From: Rhodoferax sp.
Lineage (GTDB): Bacteria > Pseudomonadota > Gammaproteobacteria > Burkholderiales > Burkholderiaceae_C
Direction of reading: 5' to 3'
Assembly (NCBI RefSeq): GCF_023700745.1
Contig: NZ_JAMPYG010000016.1
Coordinates: forward strand, 1 to 64,000
DNA: 64,000 nucleotides
The position numbers were made by a program, and so were the translations under genes. Below the pieces are notes generated by a model. The model was not told the origin of the DNA and searched no databases. It worked only from the letters and a program-made list of their open reading frames with translations. Shown piece after piece: positions 43,962 through 52,008 of this stretch. Within the stretch, counting starts at the first letter, position 1. Each line of letters starts with the position of its first letter.

Positions 43962-45227
43962 CTATTTGATAACCCAAGTCGTCAAGCCCGGAATAAAAGT
44001 GACCAACATCAGGACGAATAACATGACGCCAACGAAAGGTAGCGCAGCAAAACTCAAGCGGGACAAAGGCACTTTTGATATGTTACTGGCTACATAAAGA
44101 GCAGTCCCCACTGGTGGTGTCAATAAACCGATCGTCAGATTCATCACCATCATGAGGCCGAACTGAGTTAAATTAACGTCTAAAGATACCGCAACTGGAA
44201 CAAGGACGGGAACCAGAATAATGATTGCGGGACCAAGATCCATGAATACGCCAACAATCAGCAAAAGGAGATTGATCATGAGCAATATCGCATATTTATT
44301 GCTGGAAATACTCAAGATTGTTTCACTGATTTGTTGTGGAATTTGTTCACTCGCCAATATCCAGCCGAACAAGGAAGCCGTAGCAATCAAAAAGCTGATG
44401 ACGGCTGTATTACTTACTGAGCTACTGAATATCTCTGGAAAATCGCTCCATGATAATTCTTTGTAAACAAATTTCCCGATAATAATTGCATATACAGCCG
44501 CAACAACGCCTCCTTCAGTCGGGGTAAAAACGCCCATGCGAATGCCAACAATAATGATGATCGGAAGCAGTAATGCCCATACTGATTCTTTGACGCATGC
44601 CAGTTTTTGGGCTCTTGACATCGTTGGTTCAGCCGGATAGTTTCTTTTTTTTGCATGAAAATGGGATACCAACATGAAACCGGCAGCAATCAATATACCT
44701 GGTAGAAAACCAGCCATGAACAAATCGCCTATAGATGTACCAGAAGATACACCATAAAGTATCATTGCAATACTAGGTGGAATAATAAGACCAATGCTTC
44801 CTGATGCGGCTACCAATGCGGCTGAAAATGGAAGTTCATAGCCGCGTTTTTTCATTTCCGGAACCATAAGGGTACCAATAGCTGCTGTATCTGCAACTCC
44901 GGATCCCGATATGCCACCCATAACGACACCAGATATAGACACCACATGGGCCAAGCTACCACGGAGCCCACCAACGAGTGATAGGGCAAAATTGATGATT
45001 CTACTGGTGATGCCCCCTTTTTCCATAACTGAGCCTGCAAGCATGAAGAAGGGTATCGCCATCAGTGGAAAAGAATCCACACCTGCAAACATTCTCTGAA
45101 TAACAACCTGCATTGGATAATCGGCTACAAAAAACATCGCAGCCAAAGAGGAAATACCTAAAACAAAAGAGATAGGAACTCCAATCAATACAAGAACGAC
45201 AAATACACTGAACAAAACTAAAGTCAT
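43962..45227 (-). CDS. TRAP transporter large permease subunit (DctM), third system, AT-rich
   Basis: 421 residues, about 12 hydrophobic segments. DctM landmarks are PFFMLAGSVMEKGG (about 58-71), GSGVADTAAIGTLMVPEM (about 108-125), PPSIAMILYGVSSGTSIG (about 150-167) and TPPVGTALYVASNISK near 370. Codon use is clearly richer in A/T than the neighbours on either side, indicating recent acquisition. The DctQ gene is four bases upstream. Confidence 0.9.
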   Translation of the reverse strand: MTLVLFSVFVVLVLIGVPISFVLGISSLAAMFFVADYPMQVVIQRMFAGVDSFPLMAIPFFMLAGSVMEKGGITSRIINFALSLVGGLRGSLAHVVSISGVVMGGISGSGVADTAAIGTLMVPEMKKRGYELPFSAALVAASGSIGLIIPPSIAMILYGVSSGTSIGDLFMAGFLPGILIAAGFMLVSHFHAKKRNYPAEPTMSRAQKLACVKESVWALLLPIIIIVGIRMGVFTPTEGGVVAAVYAIIIGKFVYKELSWSDFPEIFSSSVSNTAVISFLIATASLFGWILASEQIPQQISETILSISSNKYAILLMINLLLLIVGVFMDLGPAIIILVPVLVPVAVSLDVNLTQFGLMMVMNLTIGLLTPPVGTALYVASNISKVPLSRLSFAALPFVGVMLFVLMLVTFIPGLTTWVIK

Positions 45228-45231
45228 GGCA

Positions 45232-45690
45232 TCAGCGTCTGGCTAAGACGTCCTCATAGAAATTCTTTATTAGGTAAGAAAAAATCAGTATTCCACCAAG
45301 AGGTAAAACGATGTAAACATAATGCATTGGTATTTCCAACGCCGAGCTGGCCTGATGAGAACCACGTGCTACAAATTTAAAACCACCAAAAATTAAGACG
45401 GCAGTGAAAATCATCATTGATAGATAACTCACTGAAATTAAAATTTTCTGTATGAAATTCGGGAGACTTTTTAAAATCAAATCTAAGCTAACGTGCTGTC
45501 TGTTTCGAACCGCCATGGCTGCACCTAAAAATGTCATCCAGACAAATATGTAACGCCCAGCTTCTTCGGACCACGAGAGTGAATTAGAGAATGCGTATCT
45601 TGCAATGACTTGAGAGAAAATAATGGTGACCATAGCCAACATCAGCAAGAAACATAGTGTTCTTAAAATATAGAAAAACCTTTTTTCCAA
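45232..45690 (-). CDS. TRAP transporter small permease subunit (DctQ), third system, TTG start
   Basis: 152 residues. Four membrane segments and the conserved SLSWSEEAGRYIFVWMTFLGA region. No ATG precedes the first membrane segment; the TTG at 45688-45690 with GGGG eight bases upstream is the best start. It follows a 12-base-stem terminator-like hairpin placed after dctP. Confidence 0.88.
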   Translation of the reverse strand: MEKRFFYILRTLCFLLMLAMVTIIFSQVIARYAFSNSLSWSEEAGRYIFVWMTFLGAAMAVRNRQHVSLDLILKSLPNFIQKILISVSYLSMMIFTAVLIFGGFKFVARGSHQASSALEIPMHYVYIVLPLGGILIFSYLIKNFYEDVLARR

Positions 45691-45710
45691 TTTTTACCCC
45701 TTGACAAATA

Positions 45711-45751
45711 AAAACAATTGACACCATCTATGGTGTTCAAGATGGCGTCAA
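45711..45751 (-). terminator. Terminator-like hairpin between dctP and dctQ, third TRAP system
   Basis: On the minus strand TTGACGCCATCT pairs with AGATGGTGTCAA (12 base pairs, one G-T wobble) with a 10-base loop and is followed by TTGTTTT. Same position as hairpins in the other two TRAP systems. Confidence 0.85.
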
Positions 45752-45769
45752 TATTTTTTACTAATTACA

Positions 45770-46750
45770 TTACTTGCCAGCTTCAATAATCTTGTTGTAA
45801 AGATCGATTCCATATTTCTCTGCAAACTGCTTGTGCACAGTACGAGCTTGTTTGGCCCATTCTGTGGTATCCGGCTTGGTCACTTTCATGCCTTTTGCCT
45901 GCAAGTCTTTGAGCAAGTTATCGGATTTTTCGAAAACAAGTTTGTTTTCATATTTTGTGGCTTCATCAGCAGCTTCCTTAATTGCTTTCTGCTGTTCAGA
46001 ATTAAGTTTTAACCACGCTTTATTACTCATGGCAATGAGAACATACTCATATTTATGATTCGTCATGGCAATATATTTTTGGACTTCATATATTTTGCCA
46101 GCATGAATAAACGGAACTGGATTCTCTTGGGCCTCAATCACGTTTTGTTGCAATCCTGTATACACTTCACCCCATGCCATGGGGGTAGGATTGGTTCCCA
46201 TGGCTTTCCAGGCAGCAATGATAGGTGGAATTTCAGGAACCCGAATCTTGAGCCCTTTGATGTCGCTCAAAGAGTTGATTGGTTTGTTGGTCGTCAATTG
46301 CCGGGGACCACGCTCCCAGAAAGCCAGTCCCCGTATATCGGAACTCTTCAACAACTTGTCAAGAAGTTGATCGCCGATCGGACCATACATAACCTTGCGC
46401 AAATGTGTCTCGTCTTTGAACAGATACGGCAATTCCATGATTTGAATTGAAGGCTCGAAATTTCCAAGAACACCTGCGATCAAAGCAAAATCGACAGAGC
46501 CGATTTGCATGCCTTCAGCCATGTCCCGATCGTTGCCAATCGTTGAGTTGGGAAATACCTTGACTTGTACTTCCCCCTTGGTTTTTGCATCAACCAGTTC
46601 AGCAAACTTAAGTGCGCCTAGTTGCCATAAATCTGATTCATTTTGTACGTGACCCAGTTTCATGACAATGGGTTTTTTAACGGGATCTGCCGCAAATGCA
46701 GTACAGGCGACTGCCATGCCAACGATTAAAGACAAAGCAAACTTTTTCAT
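45770..46750 (-). CDS. TRAP transporter substrate-binding protein (DctP), third system
   Basis: 326 residues with a signal peptide ending AFA (about 20), periplasmic. Substrate-binding R170 lies in GLKIRVPEIPP; LQQNVIEAQENPVPF replaces the usual [10 protein letters not shown] motif, so the second lobe differs from the C4-dicarboxylate proteins in this window. The gene is AT-rich. A GGAG sits just upstream of the ATG. The RLP, kinase and dehydrogenase cluster upstream on the same strand suggests an acid sugar as ligand. Confidence 0.9.
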   Translation of the reverse strand: MKKFALSLIVGMAVACTAFAADPVKKPIVMKLGHVQNESDLWQLGALKFAELVDAKTKGEVQVKVFPNSTIGNDRDMAEGMQIGSVDFALIAGVLGNFEPSIQIMELPYLFKDETHLRKVMYGPIGDQLLDKLLKSSDIRGLAFWERGPRQLTTNKPINSLSDIKGLKIRVPEIPPIIAAWKAMGTNPTPMAWGEVYTGLQQNVIEAQENPVPFIHAGKIYEVQKYIAMTNHKYEYVLIAMSNKAWLKLNSEQQKAIKEAADEATKYENKLVFEKSDNLLKDLQAKGMKVTKPDTTEWAKQARTVHKQFAEKYGIDLYNKIIEAGK

Positions 46751-46869
46751 ATTTTCTCCAGTAAGATTAGTTATTCAATATAAATCACCAAAAATTATCA
46801 AATGATTGATAATATCTTCTTATTATTAATCCCTGCTGCGCTACACGTTTCCTTTATGATTCAATTGAA

Positions 46870-47889
46870 TCAAAGCTCAATCATGACTTTGACAACGTGT
46901 TCTTTTTTCTGACTTAATACGTCAAGGCCTTCCTGCGTATGTTCAAGATCCATGGTTTGAGTGATAAAGTCACTTAGATCGAGACCGTTGTTAATCATGT
47001 CTGCAGCTTCCTTGAAGTCTTTCGTTTCGTAGGTCATGGCACCATACATGGTGAGCTCATTGATAACAATCTGGTACGAATAGAATGGGATTTTTTCGGT
47101 AATCATGGCAATGATGCCAACTTCCCCACGTTTTCTGACACATGCAGTAGCTTGATCAACAATATTGTTGGCCCCCGCTGCAATGAGAGCCAGATCAGCT
47201 CCCCTGCCATGGGTTAGTTTTTTTACGACATCCACGATATCTGATTCAAGTGGATTGATGGCCAGCGTGGCACCATGTTTGAGTGCCATGTCACGGTTAA
47301 ACTCAGCTGTATCGGTGCAAACAACTTGTTTGTAACCCATTTGTTTGGCAACTACCAAGGTGAGAAGTCCAATGGTTCCAGAACCCAGGATCACCAGGCA
47401 ATCCTTCTCCTTGACCGTGGATTTTCTGAGTGCTCTTACAGCTACTGCAAGAGGCTCAATCATCGTGCCCATTTTGTAGCTCACCTCATCATTCAATTTA
47501 TGAACGGTGATCTCAGGCGCATTGAAATACTCTACAAAAACGCCAATCCACTTTGCAGTTCCAGGAACAATCTTGGTGCTACATAAATTTACAAGACCTT
47601 GTTGGCAATATTCACATACGCCACAACCATATTGTGGTTCAACCGTAACACGATCTCCTATTTTTACGGTTTTAACATTTTTACCAATTTCAACAACATT
47701 TCCAGCAACCTCATGCCCCAGAATGGCCGGTGGTTTACGAAATGCATGTGTTCCTCTGAACAAATGAAGATCAGAACCGCAAACACCCACGGTCTTTACT
47801 TTAATCAATACTTCGTCATCTTTTATTTTTGGTTTATCTACTTCCTGAATTGAAACTTTTTCCAGATCTGTCACGAGTGCTGCTTTCAT
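46870..47889 (-). CDS. Zinc-dependent medium-chain dehydrogenase (LgoD/IdnD-like)
   Basis: 339 residues. Catalytic zinc C37 (GVCGSDLH), H59-E60 and E145; structural zinc cysteines C89, C92, C95 and C103; Rossmann GSGTIG at 169-174. The family includes L-galactonate, L-gulonate and L-idonate 5-dehydrogenases, sugar-acid oxidases using NAD+. It is 118 bases upstream of the AT-rich TRAP genes and 140 bases downstream of the DUF1537 kinase gene, all on one strand; its own AGGAG precedes the ATG. It would supply the oxo-acid that the kinase and RLP act upon if they form one pathway (inference). AT-rich codon use. Confidence 0.88.
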   Translation of the reverse strand: MKAALVTDLEKVSIQEVDKPKIKDDEVLIKVKTVGVCGSDLHLFRGTHAFRKPPAILGHEVAGNVVEIGKNVKTVKIGDRVTVEPQYGCGVCEYCQQGLVNLCSTKIVPGTAKWIGVFVEYFNAPEITVHKLNDEVSYKMGTMIEPLAVAVRALRKSTVKEKDCLVILGSGTIGLLTLVVAKQMGYKQVVCTDTAEFNRDMALKHGATLAINPLESDIVDVVKKLTHGRGADLALIAAGANNIVDQATACVRKRGEVGIIAMITEKIPFYSYQIVINELTMYGAMTYETKDFKEAADMINNGLDLSDFITQTMDLEHTQEGLDVLSQKKEHVVKVMIEL

Positions 47890-48029
47890 TACATATTTCT
47901 CCTGTATAAATTAAACGACGTTTCTTAAACTAAACACTTAATCAAAGTTTATAAATTTGTCTTGATGGGTTGCTAGTTACGTGCCCCATGCATTTTATTT
48001 TTGCAAAATTTAATGATTAGCCATATGTG

Positions 48030-49430
48030 CTATGTATTGCCGCGCAGTGCTTTTACAAAATAAGACTTGTCGCCCATTTGTCCACCTTTTAAAGCAATTT
48101 GCAAAGTGCTGAGATGAGCTTGTTTCGAGATGACCCGACACAGGGGGGCGCCAGGTGCAAGTCTGGCTTCGATCTCAAGGGCCTCAGGTGCCAGTACGCG
48201 GGTAATCTGGCTCGACGTGTCACCCCCGGACAACAACAGTCGTCGTACAGGCGTGGCCAGCAGGATCGCCTTGACGATCAGGCCAAGTCTCATGCCCAGC
48301 AAGCGACCGCCACCGTGTTTTGCGTCTTCTCTTGACTTGCCCAGTGACATCAGTGAGCTGATCATGGCTTCAATGCGCGGGTCCTGTGATCCACGCGCGG
48401 TATGTAACATGAGGCTTCTGCCTTGCTGGAGTTGTTCAAGAGCATCCGAAACCAACTTGGCTGCTGTCGACTCCCAGCGAAATTCATCAACGAGTGCGCA
48501 GGCATCAATCGGCATGTCGACGAAGCCGGCAGCAATAGCCTCATCAATTTGAAGCGCACTGAGCGAGGATGCACTGCCCGAGATGGCGAGAACACAGTCA
48601 ACACCGGCAAAGGATTCGTATTTTGGTGTTGGCAGTGTATTTCGACTGCTTTCACGCCACCACTGCGTGAGTGCGTACTCAACGCCGGAGGAGCCGACCA
48701 CGAAAGCTGTTCCCAATCGGCGCGCATGAGCGTCAAGCAGTCTGCCGACTTCTGTCATGTGCTCGTCAGTCAGTCCGTCAAAGAGCACTGCGTCGGGCTG
48801 CGCGCTGCGCAATGTTTCCAATTGCTCATCCATTCCGGCTCGATTTCTTGCGAAGTTCGTCACTGCAAACTTATCGATGGTCAGGCTGGTTTGACGACCA
48901 ATAAATTGTGTCAGGTCGCTTTCGTCAATTGGTGTGACGGGATGCACGCTCATGATGGGGTGCTTGTCAATGCGATACGTTACCCCGTCAGTTCCCGATC
49001 TTGCGAACAGGTTTCCGAACAGGCAGTACCTGGCAAGTGCAGGTGTTCCCGCGACGATTGGAATAAACGCCGCACCGAAAATCGGGCGAGCAATTTCCAT
49101 GACCCGCCCAATACTGCCTATGGACGGCGAGCTGTCAAACGTGGAACAGACCTTGTAGTGCACGATGGGAACCTTGAGGTCCGAAAGTGACTTGAAGATC
49201 GATGGAAGTGTTTCATCCATTTCTGAAGGCGACATGCCCCGGCTATCGCCAGCGATGCCAATGGCATCAAAACCCGTGAATTCCTGTATTGTTTCGGGTG
49301 TCGGGGCGTTAAGAAATAGCGCGCAGCGAAGGCCAGCAAAAGCAAGAACTTCCAACGCATCCGTGGAGCCTGTGAAGTCATCGCCATAAAAAGCGAGGCG
49401 AGGGGATTCGCGCATACAGATTTCCGTCAT
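48030..49430 (-). CDS. Acid-sugar kinase, DUF1537 family (3-oxo-isoapionate kinase OiaK-like)
   Basis: 466 residues. Family marks are GDDFTGSTDALE at 15-26 (substrate-binding N-domain), GSSGVEYAL near the middle and SGGDTSSQ in the C-terminal nucleotide-binding domain. DUF1537 kinases phosphorylate four-carbon or branched acid sugars at C4 (D-threonate, D-erythronate, 3-oxo-isoapionate). The gene begins two bases after the RLP gene stop, so the pair is translationally coupled; RLP next to this kinase is known from D-apiose/D-apionate pathways (OiaK with OiaX or OiaT). A start at an ATG 15 bases later is also possible. Confidence 0.88.
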   Translation of the reverse strand: MTEICMRESPRLAFYGDDFTGSTDALEVLAFAGLRCALFLNAPTPETIQEFTGFDAIGIAGDSRGMSPSEMDETLPSIFKSLSDLKVPIVHYKVCSTFDSSPSIGSIGRVMEIARPIFGAAFIPIVAGTPALARYCLFGNLFARSGTDGVTYRIDKHPIMSVHPVTPIDESDLTQFIGRQTSLTIDKFAVTNFARNRAGMDEQLETLRSAQPDAVLFDGLTDEHMTEVGRLLDAHARRLGTAFVVGSSGVEYALTQWWRESSRNTLPTPKYESFAGVDCVLAISGSASSLSALQIDEAIAAGFVDMPIDACALVDEFRWESTAAKLVSDALEQLQQGRSLMLHTARGSQDPRIEAMISSLMSLGKSREDAKHGGGRLLGMRLGLIVKAILLATPVRRLLLSGGDTSSQITRVLAPEALEIEARLAPGAPLCRVISKQAHLSTLQIALKGGQMGDKSYFVKALRGNT

Positions 49431-49432
49431 GA

Positions 49433-50710
49433 TCAGGTGTGACTGAACTTGATGAGGGCTTTTTGGAGGGCTGGGTGCGTCTTGGCGTAGGCGTCAAGGC
49501 TGACGCCTGAAACCGCGGCTTCCCAGCCTTCGCGCATGCTCTGTACACCTGCCGCAATGCCATCCGGGTGGCCCAAGATACCGCCACCGGCCAGGTGCAT
49601 CAGGTCAGTCGATTTGAGCTTGGCATAAAGATCAGGGGCCTGAGAGGCCCACTGACCCGACGAAAACACCGGCATCAGGGGCGTGACACCGGCAAATGGC
49701 GCCAGGCATGACCTTGCAGACGCGATGACAGAATCGTCTGATTCGCTGAATTTGCTACGGATGCCGTTGACGTGAAGATGATCGACACCAGCCAGCCGCC
49801 AAAGTTTCTGATAAGCGGCAAATGAAAACCCAAGTTGCGGATGACGCGAGAACGCGCCCCAGCCGTTTCTGTGGCCGTGAATTGGGAGCTCGGTGTATTG
49901 ACGCAGATGTTCCACACCAGCGAAGCCAACCCAATTCGCGCTGACCATGACGCAGGTACCGCCTGCGGCAAGCACGGCATCGTGCCGACGCAGCATTTCG
50001 TCGATGCTGCCCGAGATATTAAAGGCGTACATTGGCATCCGCCCGAGTCGGTCGGCGTGCCGCTTCAATACAGGCATGACAGCCTGGAGTCGCTCGTTAA
50101 AAGGAGCATACGTCGGGTCGGCCAGCAGTTCGTCATCTTTAATGAAATCGATGTCTGCCGCGCACAAGGCATCGACCATCTCGGCGGTTTCTGCGGCTGA
50201 GAGGCCGATGCTCGGCTTGATGATGGTGCCAATTAATGGGCGGCCTTGGATACCCGCTTTTTGACGTGTGCCTTCAATCCCGAACTTTGGTCCGGGAAAC
50301 TGATGGGCGTAGGTCGATGGCATGTCCAGATCGAGCAGCTTCAAACCTGTCATTTCACCCAATTCAAAGAGATTGCCAGCCACTGTGGCCAACAGGGCAG
50401 GCATGTTGGGACCTACGTTCGCGATTGGGAATGCGATTTCAATTTCAGCGCGATGAAACACCCCGGCTGGCCCGCGCCGCTCGACAAACGCGCTGCGCAG
50501 TGACGGCTCCAACACCGGTGGCAGCGTGTCAATGCGCGTTACGCGAGCGCGCGATCGATCTTTGAGCGCATCGGTTTCACCAGGCAAGGACATGAAGGTT
50601 CCACTCGATTGCTCGCCGGCAATAATTTCGGCCGCCTTCTCTACCGGCACGGAGCTTTCAATAAAGTAACGTGCCGTGAATTCGGGGCGGTCGGCCTTTT
50701 TGTTCTGCAT
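49433..50710 (-). CDS. RuBisCO-like protein (form IV), candidate 3-oxo-acid 4-phosphate decarboxylase/transcarboxylase
   Basis: 425 residues with a full RuBisCO large-subunit fold. Retained active-site equivalents: K165 (of spinach K175), carbamylation K191 with metal ligands D193 and E194 (KDDE), H280-R281 (of H294-R295), loop-6 K320 (of K334), S351 region (of S379) and GGG at 375-377. Replaced: S167 for K177 and W284 for H298. True carboxylation is therefore not expected. RLPs beside DUF1537 kinases are known to decarboxylate or cleave 3-oxo-isoapionate 4-phosphate (OiaX gives L-erythrulose 1-phosphate; OiaT gives glycolate and 3-phosphoglycerate). Which chemistry this one has is unknown. 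First gene after the divergent LysR. Confidence 0.9.
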   Translation of the reverse strand: MQNKKADRPEFTARYFIESSVPVEKAAEIIAGEQSSGTFMSLPGETDALKDRSRARVTRIDTLPPVLEPSLRSAFVERRGPAGVFHRAEIEIAFPIANVGPNMPALLATVAGNLFELGEMTGLKLLDLDMPSTYAHQFPGPKFGIEGTRQKAGIQGRPLIGTIIKPSIGLSAAETAEMVDALCAADIDFIKDDELLADPTYAPFNERLQAVMPVLKRHADRLGRMPMYAFNISGSIDEMLRRHDAVLAAGGTCVMVSANWVGFAGVEHLRQYTELPIHGHRNGWGAFSRHPQLGFSFAAYQKLWRLAGVDHLHVNGIRSKFSESDDSVIASARSCLAPFAGVTPLMPVFSSGQWASQAPDLYAKLKSTDLMHLAGGGILGHPDGIAAGVQSMREGWEAAVSGVSLDAYAKTHPALQKALIKFSHT

Positions 50711-50933
50711 TTTTGAAAATGTTGTGTGATATTAGTTAACTCAAGTGTTTGATAAGAAAAAATTATTTTCTCGATCTTTCGTTCACTTGTGTCGAATAAT
50801 ATGGCTCAGAACCCAACTTATCAATCGATATGAATTCTGTGATTTGTGCAAAAAACTCACAATACGCTAGGGAAAACCCTCGGCTCCCGGGACGGCTTAG
50901 ACTGTGCGTGCATGTTGAACCAACTCACGCATC
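50711..50933. promoter_or_regulatory. Divergent promoter region between RuBisCO-like gene and LysR gene
   Basis: 223 AT-rich bases. CTAGGGAAAACCCTC at 50867-50881 is the third member of a motif seen near 17907 and 35353. TGTGA and TCACA arms are at 50838-50842 and 50857-50861, separated by 14 bases. The LysR product likely binds here (inference). Confidence 0.45.
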
Positions 50934-51839
50934 ATGAAAATACCGAAACCCTCACTCAACGCGCTGCGGGCCTTCGAGGCAACGGCCCGGCTTCGCAGTT
51001 TTAGTGAAGCGGCCAATGAACTTTCAGTCACTCACGGGGCTGTCAGTCGGCATGTGCGGTCGCTTGAAGAGCTACTCGGCCTCCAGTTGCTTCATCGCAA
51101 TGCGCATTCCACCCATACAACGCCGCAGGGCGCCCGACTTGCCGAAGGCTTGTCTTCGGCCTTCAATCTAATACAGACAAGCATCGAACAATTGATATCT
51201 GGCCCCATCACGCTTTCATGTTCGGAGTCGATCATGATGTACTGGTTGATCCCGCGAATTTCACGGTTTCGGCAAGCACATCCGATGGTGGATCTGCGCG
51301 TCAATATGAGTTCAAGTCTGGAGGATTTCGCGCGTGAAAACATCAGCGTGGCGATTCGCCTCTCGACCAAAGAGCTTCCTAAGGAGGCGTTGAAGATAGA
51401 TGTCGTTGAAGAGTGGATTGGGCCGGTTTGTACAGCGGAATACATGCATTCGGCGCGCATTCAATCGGTCGAAGATTTAAGCCGAACACGTTTACTTGCG
51501 ACCAGGACCAGGCCCTTGGCCTGGGCAGAATGGTTCCGCACATGCGGCCACGCCAACAACCGTATAAAAATTGCCGATTCCTTCGATCATTTCTATCTCA
51601 TGATTCAGGCTGCAAAATGTGGCCTCGGGGTGGCGAATGTTCCAAGAATGCTGGTACGAGACGACCTCAACGCTGGCACGCTTGTCGCGCCGTTTGGGTT
51701 TGTGTCAGGACCCAACAAGGTTTCACTTTGGATCGCTGCGCATCAGAGCACCAGGCCCGAGACTATCGCACTTGAGGACTGGTTGATCGAAGAACTTCAA
51801 AAGGCAGAAAGAGGTCAAATGGATCTTCGGGCAGGGTGA
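50934..51839 (+). CDS. LysR-family (GcvA-like) transcriptional regulator
   Basis: 301 residues. Helix-turn-helix at about 20-45 (FSEAANELSVTHGAVSRHVR), the GcvA-type N-terminus KPSLNALRAFEATARLRSF, and an effector domain (about 95-290) with SIMMYWLIPRISRFRQAHP. It is divergent from the RuBisCO-like operon and upstream of, but convergent with, the zinc dehydrogenase at 52-53 kb. Control of the RLP/kinase cluster is the parsimonious guess. Confidence 0.9.
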   Translation: MKIPKPSLNALRAFEATARLRSFSEAANELSVTHGAVSRHVRSLEELLGLQLLHRNAHSTHTTPQGARLAEGLSSAFNLIQTSIEQLISGPITLSCSESIMMYWLIPRISRFRQAHPMVDLRVNMSSSLEDFARENISVAIRLSTKELPKEALKIDVVEEWIGPVCTAEYMHSARIQSVEDLSRTRLLATRTRPLAWAEWFRTCGHANNRIKIADSFDHFYLMIQAAKCGLGVANVPRMLVRDDLNAGTLVAPFGFVSGPNKVSLWIAAHQSTRPETIALEDWLIEELQKAERGQMDLRAG

Positions 51840-52008
51840 TCGCACCAGCTTTTCTTGGCGATCTGGGTAATCAACCCGTGGTCGGTGTTTCATTTGCAAC
51901 ACTCCTGCCGCCTACGCCGTGGTTGGGGTGTTGCATCGAACGGTTGAATCCGCCGTCTGCAAGCGTCATTCAAAACCGGCTTTGGCCATTGTTTTTGCGT
52001 TGGTCTGG

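Noticed and set aside
49433..50710. Calling the RuBisCO-like gene a true RuBisCO large subunit
   Set aside because: The K177 and H298 equivalents are replaced, no small subunit or phosphoribulokinase is nearby, and the neighbour is an acid-sugar kinase.
50838..50861. TGTGA/TCACA arms as a CRP site
   Set aside because: The spacer is 14 bases rather than six, so it does not fit CRP.
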